From Flagellimonas marinaquae (GTDB lineage Bacteria; Bacteroidota; Bacteroidia; Flavobacteriales; Flavobacteriaceae), in assembly GCF_023716465.1 (NCBI RefSeq), contig NZ_CP092415.1:1651501-1715500 (forward strand): a stretch of 64,000 nt of DNA, given 5' to 3'. Below the pieces are notes generated by a model that was given only the letters and a program-made list of their open reading frames with translations, was not told where the DNA came from and ran no database searches. Within the stretch, counting starts at the first letter, position 1. The number at the start of each line of letters is the position of its first letter. The position numbers and the translations under genes were made by a program. Shown one piece after another: positions 54,926-63,816 of this stretch.

Positions 54926-56047
54926 ATGGGACTACTCATTTTTTACGCCCTCATTTCAATTTTCTTTTCATTCTTGTGCTCTATTTTGGAGGCAGTGCTA
55001 CTGAGCATAACCCCTACGTTTATCAATGTAAAAAAACAAGAGGGAAAAGAATATGCAGCCACTTTGGAAAGCCTTAAAAAGGACGTTGACAAGCCGCTGA
55101 TCGCCATTCTTACCCTTAATACCATCGCACATACCGTGGGCGCTATTTTGGTGGGCGTGCAGGCCAAAGTTGCCTACGCAGAAATGTACGGAAGTGCCGA
55201 ACGTAGCATTCTTGGTTTTACACTTACCGAAGATCTTATGGTCGGGATCGTTTCTACTATTATGACGATTTTAATTCTGGTAGCTTCGGAAATAATTCCC
55301 AAGACCATTGGGGCCACTTTTTGGAAGCAATTGGCCAATTTTACGAGCAAGGCATTGAACATTATGGTGTTTATCCTAAAATGGACAGGTTTGTTATGGC
55401 TATTACAACTTTTCACCAAACTTGTAGGAGCCAAGGGAGAGCACGGAAGCATACTGAGTAGGGAAGATTTTAGTGCAATGACGGAAATTGCCGAAGAAGA
55501 AGGTGTGTTCAAGGAATCAGAGTCCAAAATGATCAAAAATTTGCTCTATTTTGATGAAATCCTGGCCCGTGATGTAATGACGCCAAGAACGGTAATGAAA
55601 GTAGCGTCCGAAGATACCCCGATCAAAGAGTTTTTTGAAAAGAACCGTCCCCTGCGATTTTCCAGGATTCCGTTGTATAAGGACCGTATGGACAACATTA
55701 CCGGTTTCTTTTTAAAGGACGAACTATTGGAAGCCATCATCAACAAAAAAGGAAATCAGACCTTGGCCACCATCCGTAGGGATTTGCTTGTTACCAACCG
55801 GGGAAAGTCCATAAATGATCTTTTTAAAACATTTGTACAGAAACGCGAGCACATTTCTTTGGTTGTGGATGAGTATGGTTCGGTAAGTGGCTTGGTAACC
55901 ATGGAAGATGTAATAGAAACTCTTCTTGGGTTCGAGATTATGGATGAAAGCGACAATGTTGAGGACCTACAAAAGCTGGCCAGAAAGAATTGGCATGCCC
56001 GTGCCAAACGGTTGGGTATTATTGAAGGTGAAGATGAGGTTGAATAA
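54926..56047 (+). CDS. CNNM/CorC-type membrane protein with CBS domains
   Basis: A 373-residue protein. The DUF21/CNNM membrane domain (about residues 1-185) has three or four hydrophobic segments and the ILEAVLLSITPTFI and IILVASEIIPKTIGA motifs. Two CBS domains follow (about 205-325; ARDVMTPRTVMKV, HISLVVDEYGSVSGLVTMED). It ends soon after, without the CorC_HlyC domain of longer relatives. The likely role is divalent cation (Mg2+) transport or its regulation. It ends by overlapping the ATG of the MGMT gene. Confidence 0.9.
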   Translation: MGLLIFYALISIFFSFLCSILEAVLLSITPTFINVKKQEGKEYAATLESLKKDVDKPLIAILTLNTIAHTVGAILVGVQAKVAYAEMYGSAERSILGFTLTEDLMVGIVSTIMTILILVASEIIPKTIGATFWKQLANFTSKALNIMVFILKWTGLLWLLQLFTKLVGAKGEHGSILSREDFSAMTEIAEEEGVFKESESKMIKNLLYFDEILARDVMTPRTVMKVASEDTPIKEFFEKNRPLRFSRIPLYKDRMDNITGFFLKDELLEAIINKKGNQTLATIRRDLLVTNRGKSINDLFKTFVQKREHISLVVDEYGSVSGLVTMEDVIETLLGFEIMDESDNVEDLQKLARKNWHARAKRLGIIEGEDEVE

Positions 56048-56517
56048 TGGAAGTTGCTTATATACAAACACCTATAGGTGTAGCCGAGTTAAAAGGAGAC
56101 AAGAACGGACTTGCATCGGTTACGGTTTTAAACAACAAAAAACCAATTGGTACAATACCAACGGAACTTAAGGAAGCAGCAGAGCAATTTCAACAGTATT
56201 TTAATGGAAACCGAACGGTATTTAACCTTAAGCTAAACCCATCGGGCACCGATTTTCAAAAAAAAGTATGGAATGCTCTTTTAGAAATTCCTTTTGGAAA
56301 AACCATTTCTTATTTAGAACTTTCCAAACAACTCGGTGATGTAAAGGCCATTCGTGCAGTAGCCTCGGCCAATGGCAAAAATCCACTTTGGATTGTGGTT
56401 CCTTGTCATCGAGTAATAGGAACCAATGGAGACCTCACAGGATATGCAGGTGGACTGCATAGAAAAAAATGGTTATTGGAACACGAGAGTCCTGCAAAGC
56501 AGACGACTCTTTTTTAA
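56047..56517 (+). CDS. Methylated-DNA--[protein]-cysteine S-methyltransferase
   Basis: A 156-residue O6-alkylguanine-DNA alkyltransferase that moves the alkyl group from damaged guanine to its own cysteine. The acceptor is Cys120 in IVVPCHRVIG. The helix-turn-helix region has FQKKVWNALLEIPFGKTISY, the arginine finger lies in AIRAVASANGKNP and the C-terminus has TGYAGGLHRKKWLLEHE. Ogt and the Ada C-terminal domain are equivalent; there is no Ada sensor domain here. It overlaps the CNNM stop by one base. Confidence 0.94.
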   Translation: MEVAYIQTPIGVAELKGDKNGLASVTVLNNKKPIGTIPTELKEAAEQFQQYFNGNRTVFNLKLNPSGTDFQKKVWNALLEIPFGKTISYLELSKQLGDVKAIRAVASANGKNPLWIVVPCHRVIGTNGDLTGYAGGLHRKKWLLEHESPAKQTTLF

Positions 56518-56526
56518 TTAGTTGCC

Positions 56527-57240
56527 ATGCTTTATAAACTTAACCTGGAACATATCCTTTTTTTGGATATTGAGACTGTGCCCCAACATCAACATTTCAC
56601 CGATTTGGATGAAACTGGTCAACACTTGTGGGAACAAAAAACACAATATCAACGTAAGGATGAATTCACCGCTGAGGAATTTTACGGCCGGGCCGGAATT
56701 TGGGCCGAATTTGGGAAGATCATATGTATATCTGTTGGTTATTTTACCCATAAAGGAGACATAAGGAGTTTTAGGGTGACTTCCTTTTACGGTAGTGAAA
56801 ACAAAATTTTAATAGAATTCAAACAACTGCTCCAAGACCATTTTAATCATGCCAAACATCTCTTGTGTGCCCACAACGGAAAGGAGTTCGATTTCCCCTA
56901 TATCGCCCGCAGAATGGTAATAAACGGAATCAATCTACCCTATAAACTGGATCTTTTCGGGAAAAAGCCATGGGAAGTACCCCATTTGGATACCATGGAA
57001 CTATGGAAGTTCGGTGATTACAAGCATTATACCTCCCTCAAATTATTGTCGCATATTCTTGGGATACCTTCACCAAAAGAAGATATGGATGGCAGTATGG
57101 TAAAGGATGTATTTTACAAGGAGAATGATATTGACAGAATCATTGCCTATTGTGAATTGGATGTTGTGACCACTGCACAGGTGTTTTTACGCATGCGCAA
57201 CGAGGAACTTTTAACGGATGATGAAATTAAGAAGGTATAG
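56527..57240 (+). CDS. 3'-5' exonuclease, PolB-like (DEDDy)
   Basis: A 237-residue ribonuclease H-like exonuclease of the predicted 3'-5' exonuclease group related to DNA polymerase B. Exo I is ILFLDIETVPQH (about residues 11-22), Exo II is LCAHNGKEFDFPYIARRM (about 113-130) and Exo III is IIAYCELDVVTTAQVF (about 208-223) with the Y-x3-D spacing of the DEDDy type. It follows MGMT by 9 nt, suggesting a repair-linked pair. Substrate preference unknown. Confidence 0.9.
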   Translation: MLYKLNLEHILFLDIETVPQHQHFTDLDETGQHLWEQKTQYQRKDEFTAEEFYGRAGIWAEFGKIICISVGYFTHKGDIRSFRVTSFYGSENKILIEFKQLLQDHFNHAKHLLCAHNGKEFDFPYIARRMVINGINLPYKLDLFGKKPWEVPHLDTMELWKFGDYKHYTSLKLLSHILGIPSPKEDMDGSMVKDVFYKENDIDRIIAYCELDVVTTAQVFLRMRNEELLTDDEIKKV

Positions 57241-57766
57241 GCATGTTCCCTTTACCATGCTAATTATATGTCTTTCCAAATGCAGTAAGGTATCTTTTTT
57301 TATCTACTAAAAAGTCTGTCATCGTCATTTCGAACTGTCAGCCTGAGCGCTGGTTATTGAGCTAAGTCGAAATGGGTCGAAGGAAGCAGGGAGAAATCTT
57401 TTTATTTTGAGATTTCTCAATCGATGCTTTGCATCTCATGTTGAAATGACCTCCGATATTACTTTTGCATACATGGTGTCCCATTAATGGGCTTTTGGTG
57501 TGTACACTTCAAAAGGTATCGCTGTCCAGAGTATAAACAGCATGACATATAATCGATAATTTCTTTGGATAGCCTTAGACCTTCTTACTACAAAAAGTCT
57601 AGTAAAATCTCTATTTGGGTTCAACAAACTTCATTTCCACGATTACCTGTGGCAAACTTTCGTTCAATAGCCTACAAAAATAGAGTGACCGTTCTGTAAA
57701 TCCCGATATCGATGGATGGTGGCCTTTTCAGAGCGGCAAAAGGTTATTGGCACTCCGGCCTTACCT
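57241..57766. other. 526-nt intergenic region with a dispersed repeat, no gene
   Basis: The first half contains the 127-bp GTCATTTCGA element. The second half (57451-57766) has no open frame with coding character and no clear motif beyond a CCCATTAATGGG palindrome near 57480. Confidence 0.7.
57324..57450. repeat. 127-bp GTCATTTCGA-bounded dispersed repeat (MITE/BOX-like)
   Basis: The ends are GTCATTTCGA (57324-57333) and TTGAAATGAC (57441-57450), inverted with one mismatch. An internal AGTCGAAATGGG near 57365 marks a sub-unit, and GAGAAATCT/AGATTTCTC (around 57391-57418) forms an inner hairpin. Shorter relatives are at 17179, 33632 and possibly 11870. No coding capacity. Confidence 0.6.
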
Positions 57767-59962
57767 CTAATTCTTATAAAACTTGGTACTTTTTATCCCA
57801 GAATAATCCTGAATGACCAAAACATATAGGCCGGAAGAAATTGAAGATACATTTATTGAGCCTTGGGTCTTTCCTTTTTTTATAACATTTCCGGAAGTCG
57901 TCACAATAGAGAATTCTGCATCTTTGGACAACTCACCGTTTACATTGAGGTAGTCCACGGTAGGATTAGGATAAACGGAAATGCTCAACTGCTGTGGTAC
58001 GTACATAGGTGTATTCTGAATCAATACTGTTTCTATACCATTAAACTCAAATTCAATCGTTTCCGAAAATTCGGATACTGCATTCTCGGTACAAATGGAA
58101 CGTACCCGTGCTTCGTATACCTTTCCCGTTTCCAGTAAATCAAGATTAAAGCTGTTTTCCCAAATCAGTTCATTGCTCCAGTTATCGGAATCAATACTTT
58201 TATATTGAAATTCGAACAATGTTTCATCGGCATTGCTCCAAGAAAGTGTAGTGCCTGCTTCCGTAGAGTTTTTAATTTCAAAACCCGTAGGAACCTCAAT
58301 AGAGCAATTGGATATTTGAGCCCCGGACACGATCAAGGAAAAATCCTGGATTCCGTTTTTTAATCGCCCTTTATGGCTTACAGTGATGGTATACGTACCC
58401 TTGGCATTTTCGATTTCAATTCGTTCGAACGGGTCTACCTTGTTATCTCCCAAGGTTGCCGGGTCGTTGGCTCTGGCTGGATTAAGTTTCCAAGGAAAAT
58501 AGTTCTTTCCATCTTTTGTGATACGAATATCCAAATCGTTGACCAAAGCGGCTGTTGTGCTGTTCAAGTCTCCACGGTTAATGTTTTCCGATTCTGGGTC
58601 GGTCCAGGATATGGAAGCGATCAAAGGATGGTTTTCAAGTGCAGTTACCGTTAAGGAATAGGTATCACCATTGATCAAACTTTCTTCATTGACCAAGGAG
58701 GTGTAGTCTTTGTTCTGAAGCACCTCTGCCGCCGATTTGGCATTCATCACCCCCCAACCCATTTTGTAATCGGGTCCTTTGGCATCCACATCATCTGCTG
58801 TATGAAGAGCCAATCCTTTTAAGGTTGCCGCTTTCATATACTTGCCAAAAAGCTCTTCGTGGTATTGTTGCAGCAAAAGTAAAGAACCTGTTACTCCGGG
58901 TGCTGCCATGGAAGTTCCGGCAGACACTTGATAACTACTGTTGGTCGATGAGCTGGTAGATAGAATATTTCCTCCATCTCCTGCAAGGTCCGGCTTAACA
59001 CGGCCATCGTCAACAGGGCCAAAACTGCTATATCCGGCCACCGATACGTTCTTTAAATTTCCTTTGTTGTCTATTTCTGTATTTGCACCGGCAATGGTCA
59101 ATCCGTTTTTTGATGTTGTAAATCCCAATAAAAGATCAAAACCATCGCTGGTCTTACCAAAGTTTGGGCTAGCATTATCGTTGGATTGTCTGGCATTCCC
59201 TGCTGCGGTCACCATCAAATAATAAGGAGCATTGTACATGATCCTGTCCCAATCTTGGGTAGCTTTTATGTAAGCCCCAAAGTACCAATCTGGTACTCTG
59301 TCGGACAAAATTCCATAGGAATGGTTGCTCAACAACAGGCCATTTGCGGCAGCCTGTGCCACTTCGATCTTATCTCGGCTCCAATCGTGGCTCAAGGCCT
59401 TGGCGTTATAGGCCACACCTTTGGCATTGGGCTCTACTCCTGCAGATATAAGGTTGCCCGTTACCAAGGTGGCATGCAGACTTACTTCGGTGGAATTATC
59501 ATTTTTGTATGCCCTTGTATCAAACTCTTGATGCGAGCTTAGAGCAATGCCGGAATCCCATACGCCCACTTCCATATTGCTTCCTGTAAGCCCAAGGTTC
59601 AACAGGCCATTATCGTACAAGGTATGGGCTCTCGATGTTTGGGATGCTGGGTCGTTCAATGTTGTATAAAACAAAGGAGTGCCGTCGGAGCCGATATCCT
59701 CAAGTGCTATTTGAGTGCCATCACCTTTATTTTTTGACGCAAAAAGACCTTTGGTCTTTATTAATTCTTCTATTTTTTGACGCTTATTTTGGTGCTCCGA
59801 TTCAAAATCGGAAATCAAGGAAGATATTTTTCCTTGATCGTAGGAAAAACGAATCTTGTCCTTCTCGTTTTTAGATTGTGCAATTAGGGAACTCACGCTG
59901 AGTAGTGAGATACATAAAGAGAAGATAGCTCTCTTGGTCCCTAAAGGAAATCTGTAGTCCAT
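57767..59962 (-). CDS. Secreted S8 serine peptidase with T9SS type A sorting domain
   Basis: A 731-residue subtilase. The signal peptide is at about residues 10-29 (ending SSLIAQ), then a propeptide-like region. The catalytic triad is Asp136 (VGVWDSGIALSSHQ), His163 (SLHATLVTGN) and Ser351 (AGTSMAAPGVTGSLL). A beta-sandwich (about 415-545) and a fibronectin III-like domain (about 550-640; GFEIKNSTEAGTTLSWSNAD) follow. The C-terminal 75 residues (SVYPNPTVDYLNVNG to GIKSTKFYKN) are a type A sorting signal for the type IX secretion system, so it is secreted and surface-attached. Confidence 0.94.
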   Translation of the reverse strand: MDYRFPLGTKRAIFSLCISLLSVSSLIAQSKNEKDKIRFSYDQGKISSLISDFESEHQNKRQKIEELIKTKGLFASKNKGDGTQIALEDIGSDGTPLFYTTLNDPASQTSRAHTLYDNGLLNLGLTGSNMEVGVWDSGIALSSHQEFDTRAYKNDNSTEVSLHATLVTGNLISAGVEPNAKGVAYNAKALSHDWSRDKIEVAQAAANGLLLSNHSYGILSDRVPDWYFGAYIKATQDWDRIMYNAPYYLMVTAAGNARQSNDNASPNFGKTSDGFDLLLGFTTSKNGLTIAGANTEIDNKGNLKNVSVAGYSSFGPVDDGRVKPDLAGDGGNILSTSSSTNSSYQVSAGTSMAAPGVTGSLLLLQQYHEELFGKYMKAATLKGLALHTADDVDAKGPDYKMGWGVMNAKSAAEVLQNKDYTSLVNEESLINGDTYSLTVTALENHPLIASISWTDPESENINRGDLNSTTAALVNDLDIRITKDGKNYFPWKLNPARANDPATLGDNKVDPFERIEIENAKGTYTITVSHKGRLKNGIQDFSLIVSGAQISNCSIEVPTGFEIKNSTEAGTTLSWSNADETLFEFQYKSIDSDNWSNELIWENSFNLDLLETGKVYEARVRSICTENAVSEFSETIEFEFNGIETVLIQNTPMYVPQQLSISVYPNPTVDYLNVNGELSKDAEFSIVTTSGNVIKKGKTQGSINVSSISSGLYVLVIQDYSGIKSTKFYKN

Positions 59963-60113
59963 AATTAAGTTTAGGTAAGATTTGGACTACGAATATATTA
60001 GGAAAGATGATATACTTCGATAAAATTCCTACTTTATTCGACGAAATACACGGCTTTTTACGCCTTTTGTTGTGAAAATTAACTTTTACGTTGTGTAATT
60101 TATTTCTTACTTT

Positions 60114-61058
60114 TTAATTTTCTTCTAAAATAACATAAACAGGAAAGTGATCGCTATACCCTCCCAAATAACTACCTCCTGCATATGTCCTGAACGGGTT
60201 CCCCTTATACTTCCCATGCCATTCCTTTAAAAAGCGCGGCGCGAAAATTTTGGCTTCAACAAAACTATGTGTGCCAGCTTGGAAATTCAAAAAACTATGG
60301 GAAATCAATATTTGATCAAAAAGATTCCAATTTCCCCTATAGTTAGCACTGCCTGTTTTGGGGGACAGTAATTTATTCATAGGGTTTATAAATCGACCCG
60401 TTTCCATCAAGGTTTGTATACTTTCCGAACGTGGATCATCGTTAAAATCCCCCATTATGATAATGTTATCGGAATCCCCTTGCATTATTTCCAATTTATC
60501 CAGAATTGTTTTTGCGGCTTTGACTCTTTTGAAGTTGGTTTCATCTGCGCCCTCCCTTCGGGACGGCCAATGATTTACGAAAACATGGATTTCCTCCTGG
60601 TGAAGTACCCCTTTAACATATAAAATATCTCGCGTAAAATCCCTTTCCCCGTTAGTGTTATCTACGATCAAAGGAATGGTTTGAGCATCCAATACCTTAA
60701 AATGTTGTTTGTGGTAAACCAAAGCCGTATCGATTCCCCGTTCGTCCGGAGAATCAAAATGGATAACATCATAGGCAGTATTCTTTAATTTATGGGCATG
60801 TAATATTTTTTCGACCACAAACTTGTTTTCTACTTCGGCCATACCGATTAAAACCGGGGGGTGGACACTCTCCTTTCTTCCAATTTTTGAAATGGCTTTC
60901 GCAATCCGTTTTACCTTTTTGCCAAATTTATGCTCATCCCACTTTCGAAAACCTTTTGGTGTAAAATCATCATCCAACAAATAGGGATCGTCCTTGGTGT
61001 CAAAAAAATTCTCAAGGTTATAAAAAGCGATGGTGTACCTATTCTTCTTTTTTAGCAA
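60114..61058 (-). CDS. Endonuclease/exonuclease/phosphatase family protein
   Basis: A 314-residue DNase I-like metal hydrolase. Motifs in order are IAFYNLENFFDT, PPVLIGMAEVENKFVVE, HVFVNHWPSRREGADE, IIIMGDFNDDPRSES, and GGYSDHFPVYVIL. Together they supply the Asn, Glu, His/Asn, Asp-Asn and Asp-His pairs of the active site. The start codon is a TTG at 61058-61056, preceded in frame by a stop, and there is no signal peptide. Substrate (nucleic acid, phosphoinositide or other phosphodiester) is not deducible. Confidence 0.88.
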   Translation of the reverse strand: MLKKKNRYTIAFYNLENFFDTKDDPYLLDDDFTPKGFRKWDEHKFGKKVKRIAKAISKIGRKESVHPPVLIGMAEVENKFVVEKILHAHKLKNTAYDVIHFDSPDERGIDTALVYHKQHFKVLDAQTIPLIVDNTNGERDFTRDILYVKGVLHQEEIHVFVNHWPSRREGADETNFKRVKAAKTILDKLEIMQGDSDNIIIMGDFNDDPRSESIQTLMETGRFINPMNKLLSPKTGSANYRGNWNLFDQILISHSFLNFQAGTHSFVEAKIFAPRFLKEWHGKYKGNPFRTYAGGSYLGGYSDHFPVYVILEEN

Positions 61059-61118
61059 TTTTTATTGATTGTTACTGTTCAAAAGCGAATGTACAAAAAC
61101 AGCTTCCAAAACATTATG

Positions 61119-61126
61119 TAGATTTG
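61119..61126 (+). promoter_or_regulatory. -7 promoter element of hflX
   Basis: TAGATTTG at 61119-61126 fits TANNTTTG and ends 17 nt before the hflX ATG. No TTTG is seen at the right distance upstream. Confidence 0.45.
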
Positions 61127-61143
61127 CAATCTAAACCCATTTA

Positions 61144-62355
61144 ATGCTAGAAAAGAAGACTATAGAATATGAAAAGGCGGTGCTGGTCGGTGTAATGAAC
61201 CAGCACCAGAACGAGGAAAAGGTAAAAGAGTATTTGGACGAACTCGAATTTTTGACCTACACTGCAGGAGGTGAGGTCGCAAAACGATTCGTACAAAAAG
61301 TCGATGTGCCCAATCCCAAAACATATATTGGAAGTGGAAAAATGGAAGAGGTTCAAAGTTTTGTTAAGGAGAACGAAATCGGCTCTGTTATTTTTGATGA
61401 TGAACTCTCGCCCGCACAACAGAACAATATTGAAAAGCTGTTGCGCTGCAAAGTGCTGGACAGAACCAGCCTTATTTTGGACATATTTGCCCAAAGGGCA
61501 AAAACAAGCTACGCCAGAACCCAAGTGGAATTGGCCCAATATGAATATTTGTTGCCAAGGCTTACAGGTCTTTGGACCCACTTGGAAAGGCAGCGAGGGG
61601 GTATAGGAATGCGTGGCCCCGGTGAAACGGAAATTGAAACGGATAGGCGTATTGTTCGCGACCGAATTGCTTTGCTCAAAAAGAAACTTGCCAAAATAGA
61701 CCGCCAAATGGAAACCCAACGTGGTAACCGAGGTTCTTTGGTCCGTGTAGCTTTGGTCGGGTACACCAATGTAGGGAAATCCACTTTAATGAACGTGATC
61801 AGCAAGAGCGATGTGTTCGCGGAGAACAAGCTTTTTGCCACTTTGGATACTACCGTTCGAAAAGTGGTCTTGGGCAACCTTCCTTTTTTATTGAGTGATA
61901 CAGTTGGGTTTATACGAAAATTACCCACCCAATTGGTGGAGAGTTTCAAGAGTACGTTGGACGAGGTTCGCGAAGCCGATCTCTTGCTTCATGTGGTAGA
62001 TATATCGCATCCTAATTTTGAAGATCATATCAGCTCAGTAACCCAGATTTTGGACGAGATAGAAAGTTCCGACAAGCCTACCATTATGGTCTTTAACAAA
62101 ATAGACCAATATAGCCCGGAAACAATAGAAGAAGATGACCTTGTAACCGAACGCACCACTGCACATTTCACCCTTGAGGAATGGAAAAATACTTATTTTA
62201 ACAAATTGGGCGACAAGGTTCTGTTTATTTCTGCGCTTAACAAGGAGAACATGGACGAATTCAGAAAACGAGTGTACCATGCCGTAAGGGATATTCATGT
62301 GACCCGCTTTCCGTACAACAACTTTTTGTACCCGGAGCATTTGGATGAGTTTTAA
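61144..62355 (+). CDS. hflX: GTPase HflX
   Basis: A 403-residue ribosome-splitting GTPase that acts on stalled ribosomes. The N-terminal HflX domain (to about residue 150) includes YIGSGKMEEVQSFV, and the glycine-rich linker reads RGPGETEIETDRR (about 157-169). The G domain has G1 VGYTNVGKSTLMN (about 205-217), G3 DTVGFIRKLPTQLVESFKST and G4 FNKID. The C-terminus ends in YPEHLDEF. It is divergent from the endonuclease gene. Confidence 0.96.
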   Translation: MLEKKTIEYEKAVLVGVMNQHQNEEKVKEYLDELEFLTYTAGGEVAKRFVQKVDVPNPKTYIGSGKMEEVQSFVKENEIGSVIFDDELSPAQQNNIEKLLRCKVLDRTSLILDIFAQRAKTSYARTQVELAQYEYLLPRLTGLWTHLERQRGGIGMRGPGETEIETDRRIVRDRIALLKKKLAKIDRQMETQRGNRGSLVRVALVGYTNVGKSTLMNVISKSDVFAENKLFATLDTTVRKVVLGNLPFLLSDTVGFIRKLPTQLVESFKSTLDEVREADLLLHVVDISHPNFEDHISSVTQILDEIESSDKPTIMVFNKIDQYSPETIEEDDLVTERTTAHFTLEEWKNTYFNKLGDKVLFISALNKENMDEFRKRVYHAVRDIHVTRFPYNNFLYPEHLDEF

Positions 62356-62574
62356 GGCGAACGGACGTTCGGCCCGTTTTTTCGATAAACTACATGGGTG
62401 AGGCAGGTTCACCACAATTTCAGTGCCCTACACAACAAAAATTTAGAAACTGACCACCGGCGGTATACTTTCACCATGTTTTTAAGTCATTTTAGTGTCA
62501 TGCACAGATCTTATGGATCTTAACCTACTTAGACCTTGGTCTTAAGAACATGGAAAAATATTTTTTCACCCCAC

Positions 62575-62605
62575 AAAAAAGCCCTCTTTATCGAGGGCTT
62601 TTTTT
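62575..62605. terminator. Strong bidirectional terminator
   Basis: GCCCTC (62581-62586) pairs with GAGGGC (62593-62598), flanked by six A on the left and seven T on the right. It lies 220 nt after hflX and 144 nt before the radical SAM gene, so it may end hflX read-through or an unannotated short transcript. Confidence 0.88.
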
Positions 62606-62630
62606 GTGCCAAGTGATTAAAATATTATCT

Positions 62631-62665
62631 CCCAGACCATTGCTAAAGTCTTTTATTGGTCTGGG
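62631..62665. repeat. 9-bp inverted repeat upstream of the radical SAM gene
   Basis: CCCAGACCA (62631-62639) and TGGTCTGGG (62657-62665) are perfect complements around a 17-nt loop. No T-run follows, so it is not a terminator; it may be an operator or a structured RNA element. Confidence 0.5.
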
Positions 62666-62719
62666 CATAAGAGTAGGTCCTCATAAATTTTTGAACAAAA
62701 AAATAAAGGAAATAATCCA

Positions 62720-62743
62720 TATATTTGGAATAAATCCAAATAT
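62720..62743 (+). promoter_or_regulatory. -7 element overlapped by an inverted repeat, radical SAM gene
   Basis: TATATTTG at 62720-62727 fits TANNTTTG. ATATTTGGA (62721-62729) pairs exactly with TCCAAATAT (62735-62743), 5 nt before the ATG. The dyad covers the promoter element and the likely transcription start, as a repressor operator would. Confidence 0.4.
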
Positions 62744-62748
62744 TGTAA

Positions 62749-63816
62749 ATGGGAAATTTTCTGAAAGGGAGAGGAGCACAACAAAATACCGATAACAGGT
62801 TTTTACAACATGTGTACGAAACTCGGGAAGATTTTTTGGAATTCTGTAGGTTGGAAGGGGAGGTGGCCGACCATAATAAAACAACTTATGTGCCCATTTT
62901 TCCAAAGACCATCGTCAATAAAGTGAGCAGCCCGGATGTTGGTATGCAATATTCCATGAATCCTTATCAAGGATGTGAGCATGGTTGTGTGTATTGTTAT
63001 GCCCGAAATACACATGAATTTTGGGGCTATAGTGCTGGATTGGATTTTGAACGTAACATACTCATAAAAAAAGCAGCTCCGGAACTGTTGGAAGAAAAGA
63101 TCAAGCGTAAAAAATGGAAGGCAAGCACTATTGTTATGTCAGGGAACACCGATTGCTACCAACCAGCAGAACAAGAATATGAGTTAACTCGGAAATGCCT
63201 TGAGGTGTTCTTAAAATATCGCCATCCGGTCGGGATCATTACAAAGAATGCATTGGTTTTGAGGGATTTGGACATTTTAAAGGAGTTGAACAGCTATAAT
63301 TTGATCGGCGTAAATATCTCCGTAACCTCATTGTCGGAAAAAATAAGACGAACACTGGAACCCAGAACGGCATCTATCCAAAAAAGACTCAAAACGATCG
63401 AAGCTTTATCGAAAAACAATATCCCGGTTAATGCGATGTTGGCACCAATTATTCCCGGAATAAATTCACATGAACTCTTGCCCTTGGCGAAGACTGTGGC
63501 GGAGCATGGTGCACTTTCTTTTGGTTTAACAGTGGTGCGGCTCAATGGAGCCATTGGACAAATATTTGAGGATTGGATCAGAAAGACCATGCCCGATCGA
63601 GCGGAAAAAGTGCTGCACCAGATAAAAGATTGTCATGGGGGATCGTTGAATGATAGCCGTTTTGGTTCTAGAATGAAAGGGGAAGGTAAAATTGCTCATC
63701 AAATCCACGAAATGGCACATTTGGCCAGACGGCGTTATTTTAATGGAAGAACTTTTCCAAAATTGAATATGGAACTTCATGAGCAGTATAAAGATGGGCA
63801 AATGAAATTGTTTTAG
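62749..63816 (+). CDS. PA0069-type radical SAM protein
   Basis: A 355-residue radical SAM enzyme of the SplB-like PA0069 group. The [4Fe-4S] ligands are Cys76, Cys80 and Cys83 in GCEHGCVYCYARNTHEF. The opening KGRGAQQNTDNRF and the middle STIVMSGNTDCYQPAEQEYE, VGIITKNALVLRD and MLAPIIPGINSHEL match the family. The reaction is unknown; resemblance to spore photoproduct lyase suggests, but does not prove, a DNA-related substrate. Confidence 0.92.
   Translation: MGNFLKGRGAQQNTDNRFLQHVYETREDFLEFCRLEGEVADHNKTTYVPIFPKTIVNKVSSPDVGMQYSMNPYQGCEHGCVYCYARNTHEFWGYSAGLDFERNILIKKAAPELLEEKIKRKKWKASTIVMSGNTDCYQPAEQEYELTRKCLEVFLKYRHPVGIITKNALVLRDLDILKELNSYNLIGVNISVTSLSEKIRRTLEPRTASIQKRLKTIEALSKNNIPVNAMLAPIIPGINSHELLPLAKTVAEHGALSFGLTVVRLNGAIGQIFEDWIRKTMPDRAEKVLHQIKDCHGGSLNDSRFGSRMKGEGKIAHQIHEMAHLARRRYFNGRTFPKLNMELHEQYKDGQMKLF

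Larger units (their letters stand above)
62356..62748. other. 393-nt intergenic region rich in hairpins, no protein gene
   Basis: No coding frame is convincing. In order: a possible hflX hairpin with a T-run (62360-62384), small stems around AGATC/GATCT (62509-62520) and AGACC/GGTCT (62531-62542), a strong terminator (62575-62605), a 9-bp stem (62631-62665), and a promoter overlapping a 9-bp inverted repeat (62720-62743). Confidence 0.6.

Noticed and set aside
62550..62795. Rightward 81-codon frame upstream of the radical SAM gene
   Set aside because: It runs through the strong terminator and the promoter region and overlaps the real gene start out of frame.
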